A stretch of DNA of 64,000 nt from Paludibacter sp. (GTDB lineage: Bacteria > Bacteroidota > Bacteroidia > Bacteroidales > Paludibacteraceae): assembly GCF_009712605.1 (NCBI RefSeq), contig NZ_WASO01000003.1, positions 319,773-383,772 of the forward strand. Reading direction: 5' to 3'. The translations under genes and the position numbers were made by a program. This document shows positions 63,740 through 64,000 of the stretch, piece after piece (position 1 is the first letter of the stretch; each line of letters starts with the position of its first letter). Below the pieces are notes generated by a model. The model did no database searches, was not told where the DNA came from, and worked only from the letters and a program-made list of their open reading frames with translations.

Positions 63740-64000
63740 TTTTTGCACGTGCAAATTCCTTTTTTCTTACCCTTTTTTGATGTCCGAACATGAAAAATTT
63801 CGGATATTTTTGGCTGCATTGCGAAAAACACGACCAATTTCGGATATATTTCCGGGAAATAATAGGATTAAAAGACAGCAAAAATGGGGGGATTCTTCGC
63901 TGGGAATGATAAAGGATCGTAAAACCTCCGTTTTTTCTCGACTTATAACTGAACACATATCAAACGGATAAGGGTGAGGAGTTCTTTTTATATCAAAAAG
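63740..64000. other. Region after galE without a clear gene
   Basis: Contains a perfect 14-base palindrome TTTGCACGTGCAAA (63743-63756), a possible TATTTTTG promoter box (63805-63812), and a doubled AATTTCGGATAT. Likely the upstream region of a gene beyond the window. Confidence 0.45.

Noticed and set aside
63693..63971. A 92-codon frame after galE
   Set aside because: Begins inside and reads through the galE terminator hairpin.
1..64000. CRISPR arrays or prophage genes
   Set aside because: No regularly spaced repeats and no capsid, terminase, portal or integrase genes were seen.

Overview
The window looks like a chromosomal segment of a Bacteroidota (probably Bacteroidales) bacterium. The evidence is repeated TAnnTTTG promoter boxes upstream of genes with no Shine-Dalgarno signal, SusC-type carboxypeptidase/TonB-box motifs, DUF3078 and DUF1573 proteins, an M56-TonB/BlaI pair, a PcrB-type prenylglyceryl phosphate synthase and ISAon1-like and IS3-like elements. 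No rRNA, phage or CRISPR array was found. The genus cannot be fixed from sequence alone.

Layout: 1-6050 is housekeeping (end of ndk; tadA-ispD-recG operon; aminopeptidase P with a Crp-like regulator). 6100-17250 is an accessory, AT-rich stretch. It holds a small outer-membrane protein, a broken Acg-type nitroreductase, a transglutaminase-like protein, a dead IS3 element, a lipoprotein with a complete JAMM metalloprotease motif, a short exported partner, an O-antigen-ligase-like TPR protein, a DUF1573 protein and a dead ISAon1-like element. It ends at two identical tRNA-Lys(UUU) genes. 17600-32170 returns to core genes: an M64 peptidase/glycosyltransferase/PcrB operon, DUF3078, an HD hydrolase, MscS, a ClC transporter, Tex, a beta-barrel protein, a protein with a sorting-signal-like C terminus and a membrane pyrophosphatase.

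32700-35600 is a second accessory locus: a bilobal pepsin-like aspartic protease, a frameshifted GG-leader peptide precursor rich in cysteine, a strong hairpin, a plug-like short protein and a TlpA thioredoxin. 35730-42130 is a full phosphate system (OprP-like porin, PstS, PstC with a PstS-like insert, PstA, PstB, PhoU). 42300-46060 has a von Willebrand A protein divergent from an ECF sigma factor and its likely membrane anti-sigma partner. Then follow a DEAD-box helicase, a PhoR/PhoB-type two-component pair, a TPR-AraC regulator, a probable structured non-coding RNA with its own promoter and terminator (about 52191-52385), the M56/BlaI pair with two operators, a frameshifted LysR gene, an amidase, an MCE protein, thioredoxin reductase, a patatin, and sugar-nucleotide genes (phosphoglucomutase, nucleotidyltransferase, galE).

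Two patterns cut across the window. SusC-like motifs (EVVVVGYG, GKVAGVQ, plug-like YGE...GG) occur in four proteins that are not outer-membrane receptors. Four otherwise readable genes or peptides are broken by apparent one-base losses in short homopolymer runs, which could be true decay or sequence error.
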